This document shows positions 49,225 through 61,094 of a DNA stretch of 64,000 bases, piece after piece (the stretch's first letter is position 1; the number at the start of each line of letters is the position of its first letter). This DNA comes from Glossina fuscipes. Its lineage: Eukaryota; Arthropoda; Insecta; Diptera; Glossinidae. The stretch is taken from positions 37,487,829 to 37,551,828 of the forward strand of contig NW_023998415.1 of assembly GCF_014805625.2 (NCBI RefSeq). Direction: 5' to 3'. The notes under the pieces are model-generated. The model saw nothing but the letters and a program-made list of their open reading frames with translations, had not been told where the DNA came from and did no database searches. A program made the translations under genes and the position numbers.

Positions 49225-50160
49225 CTTTTCATATTTGCAGGACTGACGTTATCGTTTATTTATTGAAGGAAGAATAAGAGATAAATAAATTTTATTTTAG
49301 TTTACATAGCATATGATTTGAAAAAACCCCGTTTTTCATATCAGGTGATCCAGGAATATAGAAAATCAATTTTAAATCTAAAAAACTTAGACATTTCTGA
49401 TGTAGTGATGTGCAATATTTGCATATCGATAACTTTGCTCTAACTGTTCCATATAAATGGTAACAAATGGTATAAAATTAAGAAAAATTTGTAATCAAAG
49501 CAAAGATAGGGACAAACAACAAATTCAGTATCAAGATCTTTCCATATTTCCATCCAGTAAAATTTTATATGCGATTAATAAATTGTATATTACATTGAGA
49601 CATGACTGTAAACTGTATAATATTCATGTATGTTACGTACACATACGTACAATGAAGAAAGCGTACTTAACAGTATGATTAAAACTTATAAAAGAATACA
49701 AGAAATTCGCTCGAGAAAAGTTATTGACACTAATTTTGAGAAGTCGCTGCTTAATGTCTCGAATAAAAAAAAAGTAAAGTAATATAAAAAGCAGCACAAA
49801 TAGACTGAAAGGAAGGCAATAAAAAATTGACCTGCATACCAAAATGAAGAATGAATAATTCAATTAGTTTGGTTCCCAACGAATTTTGGATATCCATTAC
49901 AGTAAATTACTTATTGATTGCAGGGATTTGCAGTGGACGAATCGGAATCATTTTTGAGGTTCATTTTTAAATCGATTCAATTTAATAAATAAATATTTAC
50001 AATATTTGTACGTTCCTTTGCTTTTCTAAGTTATTGCAAATGTTTTTTGTGCTTTCAGGCTGGCTTGGCTTCAGGCGTAGTCGTCGTGCTTGTGAGCAGA
50101 TAATCAATCATATTCAATTTTTCACTCGATTTGTGAATTTATTTCGAGTCTTGTACTCTA
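49225..50160. other. AT-rich spacer, no gene seen
   Basis: A possible mini-exon at 50060-50092 was considered and rejected. Nothing else was recognised. Confidence 0.4.
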
Positions 50161-50164
50161 TCGG

Positions 50165-50460
50165 AATTCCGAAAAAGAGAAACCATAAAAAGATGGTAAA
50201 AATCGACTCGGCTTTAATCGAATTTGGTCCGTTTTCAATATCAATTTGCTTGCAAACTGATGTTTGTTGAAGTTTGCGTTCGTGAGAATGTTTGTCGCGG
50301 ACACATTAGCGAATGGAAAGACCTGCCTAGTTCGATTTAGCGTTTGATAATAAGCACGAATACATACATTTTGCAGGACCTCTGATCCTTCCCACTGAAT
50401 GTTGCCAATGTTTTGAAAAAATGAATATATCGCCAGCATTCTGTGATGGATATTAAAAGA
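50165..50460 (+). repeat. Diverged family A copy
   Basis: Weak but ordered family A landmarks: TTTGGTCCGTTTTCAATATC, GAGAATGTTTGTCGCGGACA, CAGGACCTCTGATCCTTCCC and GAATGTTGCCAATGTTTTGA. Confidence 0.55.
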
Positions 50461-50785
50461 ATTCACTTCCATTTCCCTTGATCCGAATATTTTAGTCAAC
50501 ATTTTTACCTAATGAGTGTATATAAAAAACTCTGAATATATACAAAGACAAAATCCTACCTCCCAATAATTACTGCCGATCGTATCATAGCAACGTACAA
50601 CATATACCGCGACATATCGTTTCACATATAGTTCCTCATTGCTAATTGTACCGTATTTATATAATGTATATAATATTACACTTTGCATACCTTATAAACT
50701 GGCTATTTGGCTACCTCTCCAAATTGATTCAGATAGGTTATTAAACGAAAACTTACGTTTCTAAATAGAGTTTTGAGGTTGTTAA

Positions 50786-50787
<2 letters not shown>

Positions 50788-50822
<35 letters not shown>
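50788..50822. repeat. Poly(A) run, 35 bases
   Basis: Uninterrupted A. No retrotransposon 3' end could be identified in front of it. Confidence 0.95.
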
Positions 50823-50826
<4 letters not shown>

Positions 50827-51080
50827 TAAAATTATAAAAAAAAAAAATTTCGCTAATTGTGGGGTAGACTGGATAAAACCCTTTTGCTAATTTTCGTATT
50901 CAATATATCTGAGTAGATAAAAAAAAAAAAATTTGAGCGAATTAAAATTTGAAAGTTTTAATCGTCACATCCGAACATGAACATCCGGACAGAGATTCAA
51001 AATCCATTCTGTTATTTATCTTGATGAATATTAAATATATATATGCTTTAGATGACTTAAGTAAATAAATCCAATATACT

Positions 51081-51110
51081 TGACGTGACGTGACGTGACG
51101 TGACGTGACG
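51081..51110. repeat. (TGACG)6 pentanucleotide array
   Basis: Six tandem TGACG units. Each junction makes TGACGT, the core of CRE/ATF-type sites. Confidence 0.9.
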
Positions 51111-51850
51111 AACGAATAAATTCCCTTTTCAAATCGCTAGGTTTTTTGGGCCGATAGGAGAGAGAGTTGTAAAATGGATAGCAACTTTTGATACATTCAG
51201 CAAACAGCTTTAAGTATCTTTAGGAGAATCTATGGATCTAAGTATTTTGCATTTGAAAATAAATGATTAATATACGTAATATATATGTAACCTATGTGTT
51301 GTTGCAAAAAATTGCAAATTACGATCGAAAGAAGAAGACAGTTATATATAAACAGTAGTGAGTTGAATTTCTTCCTTAACTTAATTTTATGTTTTCATGA
51401 TTTGGTAGACATGTTATCTTTTTATCTTGTTTTATTACCAACAGTTAAAGATGAGAAGACAAATTCAGAAAGCACGGTTATTTGGCAATTTGTAATAATT
51501 CTTCTTCTTCTTTTTTTCTTTTTCTTTTTCGACAAAGTATCCGATGTTATAGATAGATTTATAAAGAGATCTCGCTAATAAAATAATGACACTTGAACGA
51601 CCTTCGCCATTTTTCACCACAGCAACAGTAAAAACATATAATATTAAATCGTTGGTAGAGATTGATGGCGGTTTTTGGTTTTTGGGTTTCTTAGGCAACC
51701 ACACAATCCGTGGATTTTATTTGCATGCTCTTCCATGTTTATTTCTTTTTTATGATAGCACACAGCGTTTATAAAGAAGCTTGTATATAAAAATCCTAGT
51801 TTCAATGTGGTTTGTTGTGTTGATGTGTATTGAAGCGGATGCACTCATAC

Positions 51851-51881
<31 letters not shown>

Positions 51882-52958
51882 AAATATGTGCGCGAATTGT
51901 TTATAGCCTGCCGCCACCAGTTTTAGTTTCATATGTCAATATAAAGTTTCGTGATTTGCAGCGGCAACAAGTAGACAAGCAACATGCAGCCTTCATCAAA
52001 TATCAATGTCTTGTCTTTGTTTGTTTGTATTAGAACCGGTGGCGTGGTGCAAATCATAAAAACTGTACCTATTAACTTATATAAAAAGCTAGAAATATTT
52101 ACAAAAAAAAGTAAATACAGAGAGCGGGGTAAAAGCGATAACCGATAAAAGTTACGATATCCATAAGAAGTCGTTAACAAGTAGAAATAGAATAAGACAA
52201 CTAAACGAGGAGGCTTTGGAGACTTTCTACCCACGTCACTCGCGGTTCTTTTACATTTATATATACATATATATATATATATATACATTTTTCTATATAC
52301 ATGATAGAGTAAAACTTTCGATCCTCACAATATATATATTAAATTATAGTTTGTTATATTTCAATATATAATAAGGTAATACATAATTGTACTTTTTTAA
52401 GCCCACCGTACCTTAACATACCAGCAATTTTTTAATCGAAGACATCTCTACATTTAGCATAAGACTGCATTAGGCCGGCAACATTTACGTGGACGGAAAG
52501 TACGGCAAGAAATAATCACCAATATGTGCTCTTCATTTTTGGCATATATATGTATATATATATATATATATATATAGGCAGATAAACAGCTTACGCATAT
52601 AGGGGATATTTTCGTATCGTTTGGTAAAAATGTTTAAAAAAAAGCCTTTGGAAGAACATTTTACATATTCGAATACGTCACGATACGAACGTCCGAAACC
52701 TGAAACGTGACAAATAGGAATATTATTATTTATGTAGAATGTAAAATGATTTCTTAAGTTTTACAGAAATTCATCAATGTTCAATCCGCAAAACAAACGG
52801 GTAGCTAGTTAAACTAGATGAATATAACTCCTCCTGCCTCTGTTTGTTTCGTAACCTAGATCCTAGTTGTTTTATCTTTCGGAAAAACAAAGACAAATCA
52901 GGTATACATCTGAAGGTTGAAAATAATATATTTTTGCTGCTCTCTGCGACTTTAAGCG

Positions 52959-53207
52959 TCACATGCTGCGAGGCGAATAATTAATAGCTCTTGTAGCTCT
53001 TTTTGGTTGATTTGTGTAGAGTACAACTTTGCGTATGCGTGCCTTGCATTGTATGTTTAGCTCTTGCGAATTGATTTCTACGCATGTAGAACTGTTAATA
53101 TTGACTACTGAAGAAACTTCGGCGACGATAAAGAGATACCTCGTTGCGGCTGCGAGCGTTATTGCGGAAGTAAGACTGAGAAAAACATTTCCCAAGTTCA
53201 GTTTCAT
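52959..53207 (-). CDS. Possible small secreted protein, unrecognised
   Basis: The minus-strand ORF from an ATG at 53207 (context AATAAAT-ATG) gives 82 residues. The start, MKLNLGNVFLSLTSAITLAA, has the form of a signal peptide (short charged start, hydrophobic core, small residues). It is followed by VVNINSSTCVEINSQELNIQ with a possible N-glycosylation site (NSS), and a basic tail ending in a stop at 52959. The frame is open a further 10 codons upstream. GC is higher than in the neighbourhood and codon use is less AT-biased. No family is recognised, and no splice site or core promoter was identified, so this may be a chance ORF or the first exon of something larger. Confidence 0.35.
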   Translation of the reverse strand: MKLNLGNVFLSLTSAITLAAATRYLFIVAEVSSVVNINSSTCVEINSQELNIQCKARIRKVVLYTNQPKRATRAINYSPRSM

Positions 53208-53239
53208 ATTTATTTCTTTGCCCTGATGATGGACCATTG

Positions 53240-54425
53240 GTCGATATCAAGTTTCACCTTTCTAATTCTGTTCTGAAATTTTAGTTTCTGGTTTGATTTG
53301 GGCTACGGTATCAATAACAAACTGAAAAAGTGATATGTGATATGATATATGAGCAATAGACGGTTTCAAATGTTCTTACTAACATTGTTGGGGAGCTTGA
53401 TAGACGTTTAGATGCTTGTTCGCAAAGACGTTTTTGTACTTAAGCTTAGCTTGCGGAGCATTTAGGTGCTTATTACTTGATTTACAATTTCTACGAAAAT
53501 GTATTTTAGAATAAATGCAAAATTAATTCCAGGCCGGTTCCGGGAAAGATATTATTTTCAGCGGTTTTAGGTTAAAATTAATTTGAAATTACTTTAGTTA
53601 TTTAAAAATGAAGCCTTTCTTCCCTGGGCGCATCCGTTTCCGTTCTTTTACGGTTAGCGTAAACCTTCTGTGACAACAAAGTGGAGCAATATCAAATATT
53701 AGGAGGAAGAGTTGGGGAATGTATGACAGTGTTTTGAAAATTATTTGAATTTACAAATTATATAAGTAAATATTTTCATTTCATATATTACGGTATATTA
53801 AAAAAAATTTGTTTCTTTATAAATGCATTGATGCCATTCAGTTAAAGAAATTGGAAAAGCTTCAGCTAAACAATGAGGACTTATTAGACCAATTCGTGAG
53901 TTCGCTTCTATGTAAACAATTTTACAAAGAATAAAACTTTATACAGGAAAGAATATAGATTTCTGATATTTTGTAATGAAAGTGGACGAAGAATTGCGGC
54001 GCTAGGCGCGGTAAGCGGTGTTAGATGAGATCTAATGACCCGTCTATAACGTTCTGATTTTGATTTTCCTGACTTTTATTTTCTTCTTAATTCACGTAAG
54101 GAAAGTTATTTTAGGAGTTACGTTAACGGAATATGTGAAATTTCTCCAAGCATGTAGTGAATGTATTTAAGAACATTTCAAGAAATGACTGTACTTTGCT
54201 GGATGAAATAAAATCTTTTTATTATCAGTTTCACTGTCAGTTCTATTGTCAACGACCTGAAACATGTCAATTGTTAATTGAATTCGAAGAACGTGAGAGT
54301 GAGATGTTTTCGATTCGAGTTTTCCTACAATATTCAAATCATTTGATATTTTTAAACTTTAGCTATATTGTTCATTCGTCTTTTCAAAACTATCATCTCA
54401 ATGCTTGATTCGTTTAATTTTTTTG
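53240..54425. other. AT-rich spacer, no gene seen
   Basis: An 83-codon plus-strand frame at 54157-54408 has no motif or splice support. Confidence 0.4.
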
Positions 54426-54429
54426 CCAA

Positions 54430-54870
54430 TTACGGATTGAGGATGAGGGGTACAAGCATTTTGTCGAAACGTTTGGAACGTGCAGAACGAAGCGTCAGAC
54501 ACCCCAAAAAAATATATATAGGTTCTTGATTAGTATCAAATTTTAAATCAAGTTAAGCATGTCTGTCTGTTCGTCTGTTTGTATGTGTAATGTCTGTTGT
54601 AATCATTCTCCCGTGCGCACAAATCAAGACATTGCCAACAAATTTGCCAAGGAATTTAAAAGTGACGCAAACTTTTCAAAGGATACGTCTACAACGCCCA
54701 CGCCTCGATACGATAAAAACTTTTATTTTGAAAATAAGGAAAAATCATTATCACCAACGTCATATTATAGAATATGAAAATGTAGTTCTTTTACTTTTTT
54801 TTTGTCTTGTATGGGATGGGTATAAAAGATTCGTTCACGACTGAATATAATTTTCTTACATGTTACATGT
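54430..54870 (-). repeat. Family A element, minus orientation
   Basis: Begins GAGGATGAGGGGTACAAGCA, passes ATATAGGTTCTTGATTAGTA and AAGCATGTCTGTCTGTTCG, and ends GATGGGTATAAAAGATTCGT followed by TCACGACTGAATATAATTTT. The last block is the shared family terminus. Confidence 0.65.
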
Positions 54871-55769
54871 TTGTCTTCGCCTGAGTCTACGTAAAAAAAA
54901 ATAATTCTTTTCCTGCTGATCTGCAATACCGTTCATTATTTCATTTTTTTTCGTTTTTTCAATAATTTCGCTGAAAAAAAAAATTCCGTTATATAATACA
55001 TTTTAACGGTCCTGCATATTGCTTATATTGCATATATCTTAAGCAAGTACAAAAAGCAAGCGAGCATTTCATATCAAACATTAGTGAAAATGATGAGGAA
55101 TTTGTTGCTTCTCTACTGTGCGGTATTGTACGGCAATACTATGCTATGCTTTACCTTTACAGAACCAATAGTGAAAGACATGCATTTTTATTAACGTTAA
55201 TTGATACTGTTGTTCGAAACACATGTACATGTATATATCTGCGTAACATCTCAAATCAATTGCATCTAAACACACATTAACTGACATGTTTAATGTAATG
55301 GTTGCTGTTATTTTTGCTCCGTGCAAACTTTCTACATAAACAACAGCATATTTGGATAAAATTTGGTTTTTTTTTTTAAAATATGTTCGTTCAATGAAAC
55401 TTGCATGAATTATAGAAAAGGAAATACGGTGAAGAGGCTGTGAAGTGCAGGATCAGTCATTTGCGAGTAAGGTATACACGCCAGGCAGGCACAACCTACA
55501 GACTAAATGAGAAAAAAGTGTTTTGTAAAAACGGTTTACGCTGATTTACGCAACTTTCTCGTTGTAGAAGAGCAACAAACAAATAAACGCAAAAAAAAAA
55601 AAAAGAAAAGGAACAAAAACTAGCGAATTGTTATTAAAAAACAAAGAAAATAATTTATCTAAGGCCTACAGCCTTACTCACGAAGAGAGAAATCGATACA
55701 TAGTAGGTTGAGTAAGCAGGCAATGCATTGTGTTAATAAAATATTCATTCGAACTTGAACTGAGAAATT

Positions 55770-55771
<2 letters not shown>

Positions 55772-55813
<42 letters not shown>
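55772..55813. repeat. Poly(A) run, 42 bases
   Basis: Uninterrupted A followed by AG-rich bases. No retrotransposon body was recognised next to it. Confidence 0.95.
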
Positions 55814-55821
<8 letters not shown>

Positions 55822-56232
55822 GCAAACCAACGGTGCATATGAAAGGAGCTTGCGTGCAAAATATTTAGCTGCTTCAGTTATTTAAACCTTGAGTAATGAA
55901 AACATAATGGATGGATAGATAATGCAGTCTCGCGGTCAATAAAGGTAAAAAGGAAAACAAGCAAAAGTTTGTTGCAATAATTGCATGTGCCACAAAATAC
56001 TGATCTCCCATGAATTTGGGCTGCAGTAGAAATCCTCAGCAGAGAGCTAGGGAATCACGCTAATTTGCAAACAAACAAGTTTCGGTTTTCTTTTTTGTAT
56101 GCATTCGCTTGCTCCCTTTTTATATAAAAATGTTTCATAGCAAAGACTAGTTTATGATCATTATTTTATTACCGTTAAAATGTAAACAAAAGCAAAGAAA
56201 AAAAAAAAAAACACATATATATTAAGTAAGAA

Positions 56233-56276
<44 letters not shown>

Positions 56277-56314
56277 CGATTGACTATCTGACTGACTGAC
56301 TGACTAACTGACTG
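56233..56314. repeat. Compound GATA/(GA)n and (CTGA)n microsatellite
   Basis: GATAGATAGATA passes into a GA run to about 56274. After a short unique stretch come about five CTGA units with one CTAA interruption. Confidence 0.9.
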
Positions 56315-56602
56315 AGTGTGTTTTTGTAAGTTATTACGTTGGGTTTTTTTTTTTTCATTTTTCTTGCTATTATTGTATTTCGTTAACATATTTATCTGTT
56401 AGTCAGTAATAATACAACAAAACGACTGCCATCATCAAACAAAGCTAGCAATCAACTAACAAACCAACCAACTAACTAGTCAACCAATGAACCCAAAAGC
56501 ATGCAAAAATAAGTACAGCAATCATGCAACCAAACTAACCAAACGATTAGAGCCACCAACGCATTCTGGCATTCTGGCCATGGCTGGCATACACTTTCTT
56601 AA

Positions 56603-56692
56603 ACTCTCTGCGCTCTCTTTTTTTCTTTCTCTCTCTCTCTCTCTGTCTCTCTTTCTCTCTGCCTATATATCTTTATCTATCTATCTACGTCG
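56603..56692. repeat. CT-rich pyrimidine tract
   Basis: TCTCTCTC runs mixed with TTTC, ending in CTAT units. Confidence 0.85.
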
Positions 56693-56954
56693 TTCTTACT
56701 GGTTTTCAAAGTTGTTTTTATTAATAGCCTTAAACATGTTAAAATTTCATATCATATCATCGAGTATTGTTGCTATTCGTAATTTTTTACAATTTACAAT
56801 AGAGTAAAGCCAGAAAACTTGCAGTTGATTTGGCTCTCACATCTTGGCCATCTTAGTAAATTGTTTGTACATAATACGAATGCGACAATGCCATGTCTTT
56901 AACCCATAAACTCGAACTGAACATAAAAAATTGATAGAAAGTGCACCATATGGG

Positions 56955-56991
56955 AAACAACAACAACAACAACAACAACAACGACAACAAT
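56955..56991. repeat. (CAA)n microsatellite
   Basis: About twelve CAA units with one CGA-type interruption. It is not inside a supported coding frame. Confidence 0.9.
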
Positions 56992-58589
56992 CATAATATA
57001 ACTACAGTTCATAGTGCTTCAAGTCGCACGCCGTAGCTCATAAAATAACAAAGTGTTGGTGTTACAAATTATCAACAATATGTTACTTTGTTCGCTTATA
57101 GCTTATGCAAAACGCTCGAATTTCTATATAACGGCAAATAATGTCATTTTATGTGCGAAACATGCACTCGTTTTCTTCATTGTATTCAATATTACGGCAT
57201 CAGGACTCTAACCATTTTCTCATATTCACAGGTAATAAAAGAAATGCCCAGCCACGCTCGATCAATTTGAAATTTAGAGTTGACTTAACGAGATATTTCA
57301 GACTATGTGCTTGTTTTCTTTCGACAAAGCTTTCAACTGAAATAGAAAGCGAGCCTCAATTATCCGCATGGGTATGTTTGGTCACATAACAGCAACAAAT
57401 GAATGAAACATGCAATTAAAAGAGAAATTTACGCTTTTTGCATATTTTTCCAGGGCGTTGAGTATCCAGAATTCGTTTTAAGGCGTTCTTAGCTTCCTTA
57501 CGTGTTATTAGTTTCTATTCAGTTTGTGTTTTTTTTGTTTGGATGCGTTTTAAAATGAAATTCAAGCGTGCGTGGGTGTTCGTTCCTATTATAATTCGGA
57601 GATTGAACTGCTTGTTTTTTTTTTTTTTACACACCTAACAGTTCAGCTTGGTTTATGTACACATGGCATGATGGCATTGAATTCATCTAAATACTAGGAC
57701 TGCCTAAGTAAGTTGAGTATAGGAAGGCAGCGAGAAAATGAACTTGGACATGTTACCCAATAGATAGGTTTACAGTCGCTTAACTTTAATCACATTAAAA
57801 CCACGAAGCAGTATTGTAGTACGTTTGGAACGTGACAGCGGGTAAACGATTGAAGAAAAGATCGCAATATTTTAAAATAATGCGTCTACTACCTCGACAG
57901 TTTGCGAAAGAACCCGTGGCAGCACACAAGTGTCTTGGTCGATATTATTTTAAAAATTTCGCTCTTAAAAATGGTAGGCGTGCTGGTCATCAATTGTTGA
58001 TAAGATCGATGAAACTCTTTAATAAATCGAGGACGATCGGCATGTTTCATTTGCTTAATATCTGAGTATCACCTGAATTAATAGGGAGCAATTTATTCAT
58101 CCCAGTTTCCATCTGTGAGATGGTCCTAAAATGATATAAAATCAAGAGATTTGCAAAGAGGTGGATAACGAACAACTAAAAGTGGCCACATACATCAATA
58201 GGGCACGGCAAAGTCATGACACAGGATGGATGAGGCTGCTGAAACGGTGGCACTGAAACGGAACTGCCGTTTATCATTAACTGCAGTATGAAATGTTGCA
58301 ATTTTACTCGAGAAATCGAATTTTTGAAACAAAAGAGTTCAACCTCTCATAAAATCGTTTAGTTATAACTCTTAAATATTTCTTGAATACATTTAAGAGA
58401 TCATTTACTCTTTAGTGCGAAGAAAAGTATGTAGAGACTGGTGTAAATATGACTTGATCATTGACTACATTGCTAAGATCTTCTGTGCTATTGAAACATT
58501 CACAACTTTTTAATTTCATACATTGGGTAATAATTTCACAGATTACTTAAGAAAAAAAAAAAACATTTCCTTTGCAAAGTCCACTTTAT

Positions 58590-59110
58590 TCATCAACACA
58601 ACGACCTCTAAGAGAGATGCAAGCTGTCGAAAGCATTTCTATAGAACGGTTTTCTAAGACTCACAAAATACACCTCAGGTTCCGCAATGATTTGATCCAA
58701 ATCTTCTTTCCTAGAGCATGCTTTTGACATTGCCGACCCGGTAATAGCCGTTGAGAATCAGATAAGAACAAATTAAATTTTTCCAACTTTTCATGCCCAT
58801 GTGATCAAATCTGATATCCATTTGAAAAAAATCTTTTTCATGATCCAGATTTAAATGCGAAACTGGTAATAAAACGCTGTGTGACATCTTTGGTATCTCC
58901 ACTATCTGTTCCAACTTCACCAGTCAATTATCGGGAATAATGTTCAAGCTTTCTTGTTACTCTACCATCATCAACCATTAGGTTTGGAAGTACACTGCAC
59001 TCCGTATTACTCCTAGCCATACGACAATGTCGCTTAACATCGACAAATTATCGACAGATTCTTTGTTAAATCGAGACAAGTTGCCCTATCACCTTTCAAC
59101 GCACTACTAA
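58590..59110 (-). pseudogene. Decayed coding scrap, unrecognised
   Basis: The minus strand reads NTPFKISSALKGDRATCLDL near 59110-59050, then in another frame KLEQIVEIPKMSHSVLLPVS and FFQMDIRFDHMGMKSWKNLI (58920-58711). After a further shift it reads KEDLDQIIAEPEVYFVSLRK to a stop near 58605. The text is protein-like and continuous across frame breaks, suggesting one old gene or transposon fragment. No family is recognised. Confidence 0.25.
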
Positions 59111-59144
59111 TCTTGAACGGTGTATTTGCTCATCAAAAGCACTA

Positions 59145-59995
59145 TTTAATCCATCCAGTGGGTGCAGCTAATTTCTTTTATTTTCAAAACAACAGTTTTT
59201 GCCGTATAATAGGCATATGGGCGGTGTAGGCGTGCCCTTTTGAAAATTTTAACTCAATTCCAATTTTTTTTGCAAATTTGTCGATGATATCTTCATTTTC
59301 GCTAACGGGAGAATGTTTACCACAAATACTGCAAAGTTGCGCAAACAGGCAGACGGCCAGACGAATAGGTGGACATGTTTAAGTGTATTCCTAAATTTGA
59401 AACTGGCCAGGAAATTATATACTTTATGGGATTTTTGAAGCTTGTTGCTGCGCGTTCTAAAGGTATTAGCAAAATAATGAAAGTTTCGTACGCTATAATA
59501 TTGGATAGACGTTGTCAATTTTTTCCATTTTTGAGCACAGATGCTACAACATTGCCCAAAGAATATGCGATGAAATTGGTGTATATTTATATGATATTGT
59601 TTATGAGTAGGTGTGTCCTTCGACCGATTTGACCCACGAGTGCAAGCACTTCCAAGGTTTCTGCCAAATTTGAAGTCGATAGCTATACTATTGCGGGCAG
59701 GGAATTATTTATAACACACATTACACAGACGGACATGCTTAAATCGATTTAGAAGAATATATATACTTGCTAGGGTCTCTGATGTTTCCTTCTGGGCAAA
59801 CATTGCAAACGCTTTGACAAAATGAACGCACCCTTCATCCTTCAGTGGTGTGTATAAAAATCACCCGCTGCCACTCCTTATTATAAGGCATGAAAATTTA
59901 GTTCTTTTACTTTTTTTGTCGTTTTTAGGGGTTAACAGTAATCGGTATAAAAGATTCGGTCACCACTGAATGTAATTCTCTTACTTGTTAATTAT
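59145..59995 (+). mobile_element. Family A element, near full length, second copy
   Basis: Aligns along most of its length with 27860-28660: GCGCAAACAGGCAGACGG, GGACATGTTTAAGTGTATTC, a TTTTTGAAGCTTGTTGCTGC block, TGTCAATTTTTTCCATTTTT, CTGCCAAATTTGAAGTCGAT, and a TCTCTGATGTTTCCTTCTGG block. The right terminus is TATAAAAGATTCGGTCACCA, matching the reverse complement of the left edge of the 27.8-kb copy. No coding capacity. Confidence 0.65.
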
Positions 59996-59999
59996 TTAA

Positions 60000-60660
60000 A
60001 TGTTTGGTTAGTTAATGTGGTTAAGCTCTCTCGTATAATTTTTGTGTTTGCAACGATAATGACTAATATTAAAATGTTAAATGCTTGGCTGACGTTTTTA
60101 TTCTCTTGGCAGACGGTTTATTAATTTTGGTGAACATTTTGAATGCATTGCAAACTCGCCGAATGCTACATGTACTCTGAAATGTTGCAAGCCTGTCCTG
60201 CTTGGTAAAGTTTCAAGTATGGTTACAAAGTTTTGTCTAGGATGTTAAAAGTGATTGTTATTGTTGATAGGTTAAGTTCTATCGATTAAGTACCCTATAA
60301 TTATTAAGATTATGTATTCTGATATCTTTTACTCATTAAAAAAATTTGCATATAGTAGGAGTAATAGCATTAACTCAATATTCCGAGGACGCATAAATAA
60401 TTCATTAGTTTGAAATCAAAAACAAACTTTGAAGCAAATTTAAGCTTGTACTTCTTCGTTTATTATATAATGTGTATGTCGACGCATTTGTTCAAGGATG
60501 TTCACGTCGTCAAAACGTGTTACGCAGAAATGTTATCGTATGTGTCTAAATACATTTCTTCCAGTTTGTGTATATATTCATGAAAGGGGAAAAAAAGAAA
60601 AAAAAAAATGAAGCGAGTGTTAAATATCAATAGGTTTCGTTTCAGCCGAATATAGCATAA
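60000..60660. other. AT-rich spacer, no gene seen
   Basis: Nothing was recognised. Confidence 0.45.
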
Positions 60661-60664
60661 CTTC

Positions 60665-61090
60665 TTTTTCTACCCACCGCCAAAGGATGTGGGCATACTT
60701 ATTTCGTTGAAATGTTTCGTGACGTCGAGACGCATCATCATGCTCCAAAGCATCCAAAAGGTGTGTATATTCCTAGCCAGGGTCAAGTTCTGAATCTATT
60801 CGTATGTCTGTCTGTCTGTTTTGTAATGTCTACGGTGTAATGTCTAATAGTGGTCTCGAATTTGGCAAAAACCTTAGAAGTTCTTGAGTCCAGATTAGTA
60901 TTAAAAGTGGGCCAAACAGGTCAATACACACGCTCACAATACAGTGCGCACTGAAAAAAATTCCATTTTTTAAAAGTAAAAAAATTTGCTATTTTGCTCA
61001 TTACTCATGAACTGCAACAATTTTATTATAAAGTTGGTGGGCACAAAAGACTCGGCGACAACCCAATACAATTGTCGCAGTTGTTTCGTT
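60665..61090 (-). repeat. Diverged family A element, minus orientation
   Basis: Landmarks: CTACCCACCGCCAAAGGATG, AGGTGTGTATATTCCTAGCC, CGTATGTCTGTCTGTCTG, and a terminus GGTGGGCACAAAAGACTCGG. The order matches the copy at 54430-54870. Confidence 0.55.
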
Positions 61091-61094
61091 AAAT

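Larger units (their letters stand above)
50465..52950. other. AT-rich DNA with simple repeats
   Basis: Contains a 35-base A run (50788-50822), a TGACG tandem array (51081-51110) and TA runs near 51852-51881, 52264-52287 and 52540-52576. No gene was recognised. Confidence 0.5.
54875..58580. other. AT-rich DNA with microsatellites
   Basis: Contains a 42-base A run (55772-55813), GATA/GA (56233-56274), CTGA (56286-56314), CT-rich (56603-56692) and CAA (56955-56991) tracts. An open frame at 57832-58065 is protein-like on both strands but unassigned. Confidence 0.5.

Noticed and set aside
50060..50092. 33-bp mini-exon after a CTTTCAG acceptor with a GTGAGC donor
   Set aside because: Too short to separate from chance without transcript data.
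50788..50822. Poly(A) run as the tail of a processed pseudogene or LINE
   Set aside because: No gene or LINE 3' end was recognised upstream and no flanking duplication was found.
55674..55859. Phenylalanine-rich minus-strand ORF
   Set aside because: Product of the 42-base poly(A) run.
57832..58065. 77-codon plus-strand frame rich in Lys/Arg
   Set aside because: The antisense frame is equally protein-like, no family is recognised and no splice structure supports it.
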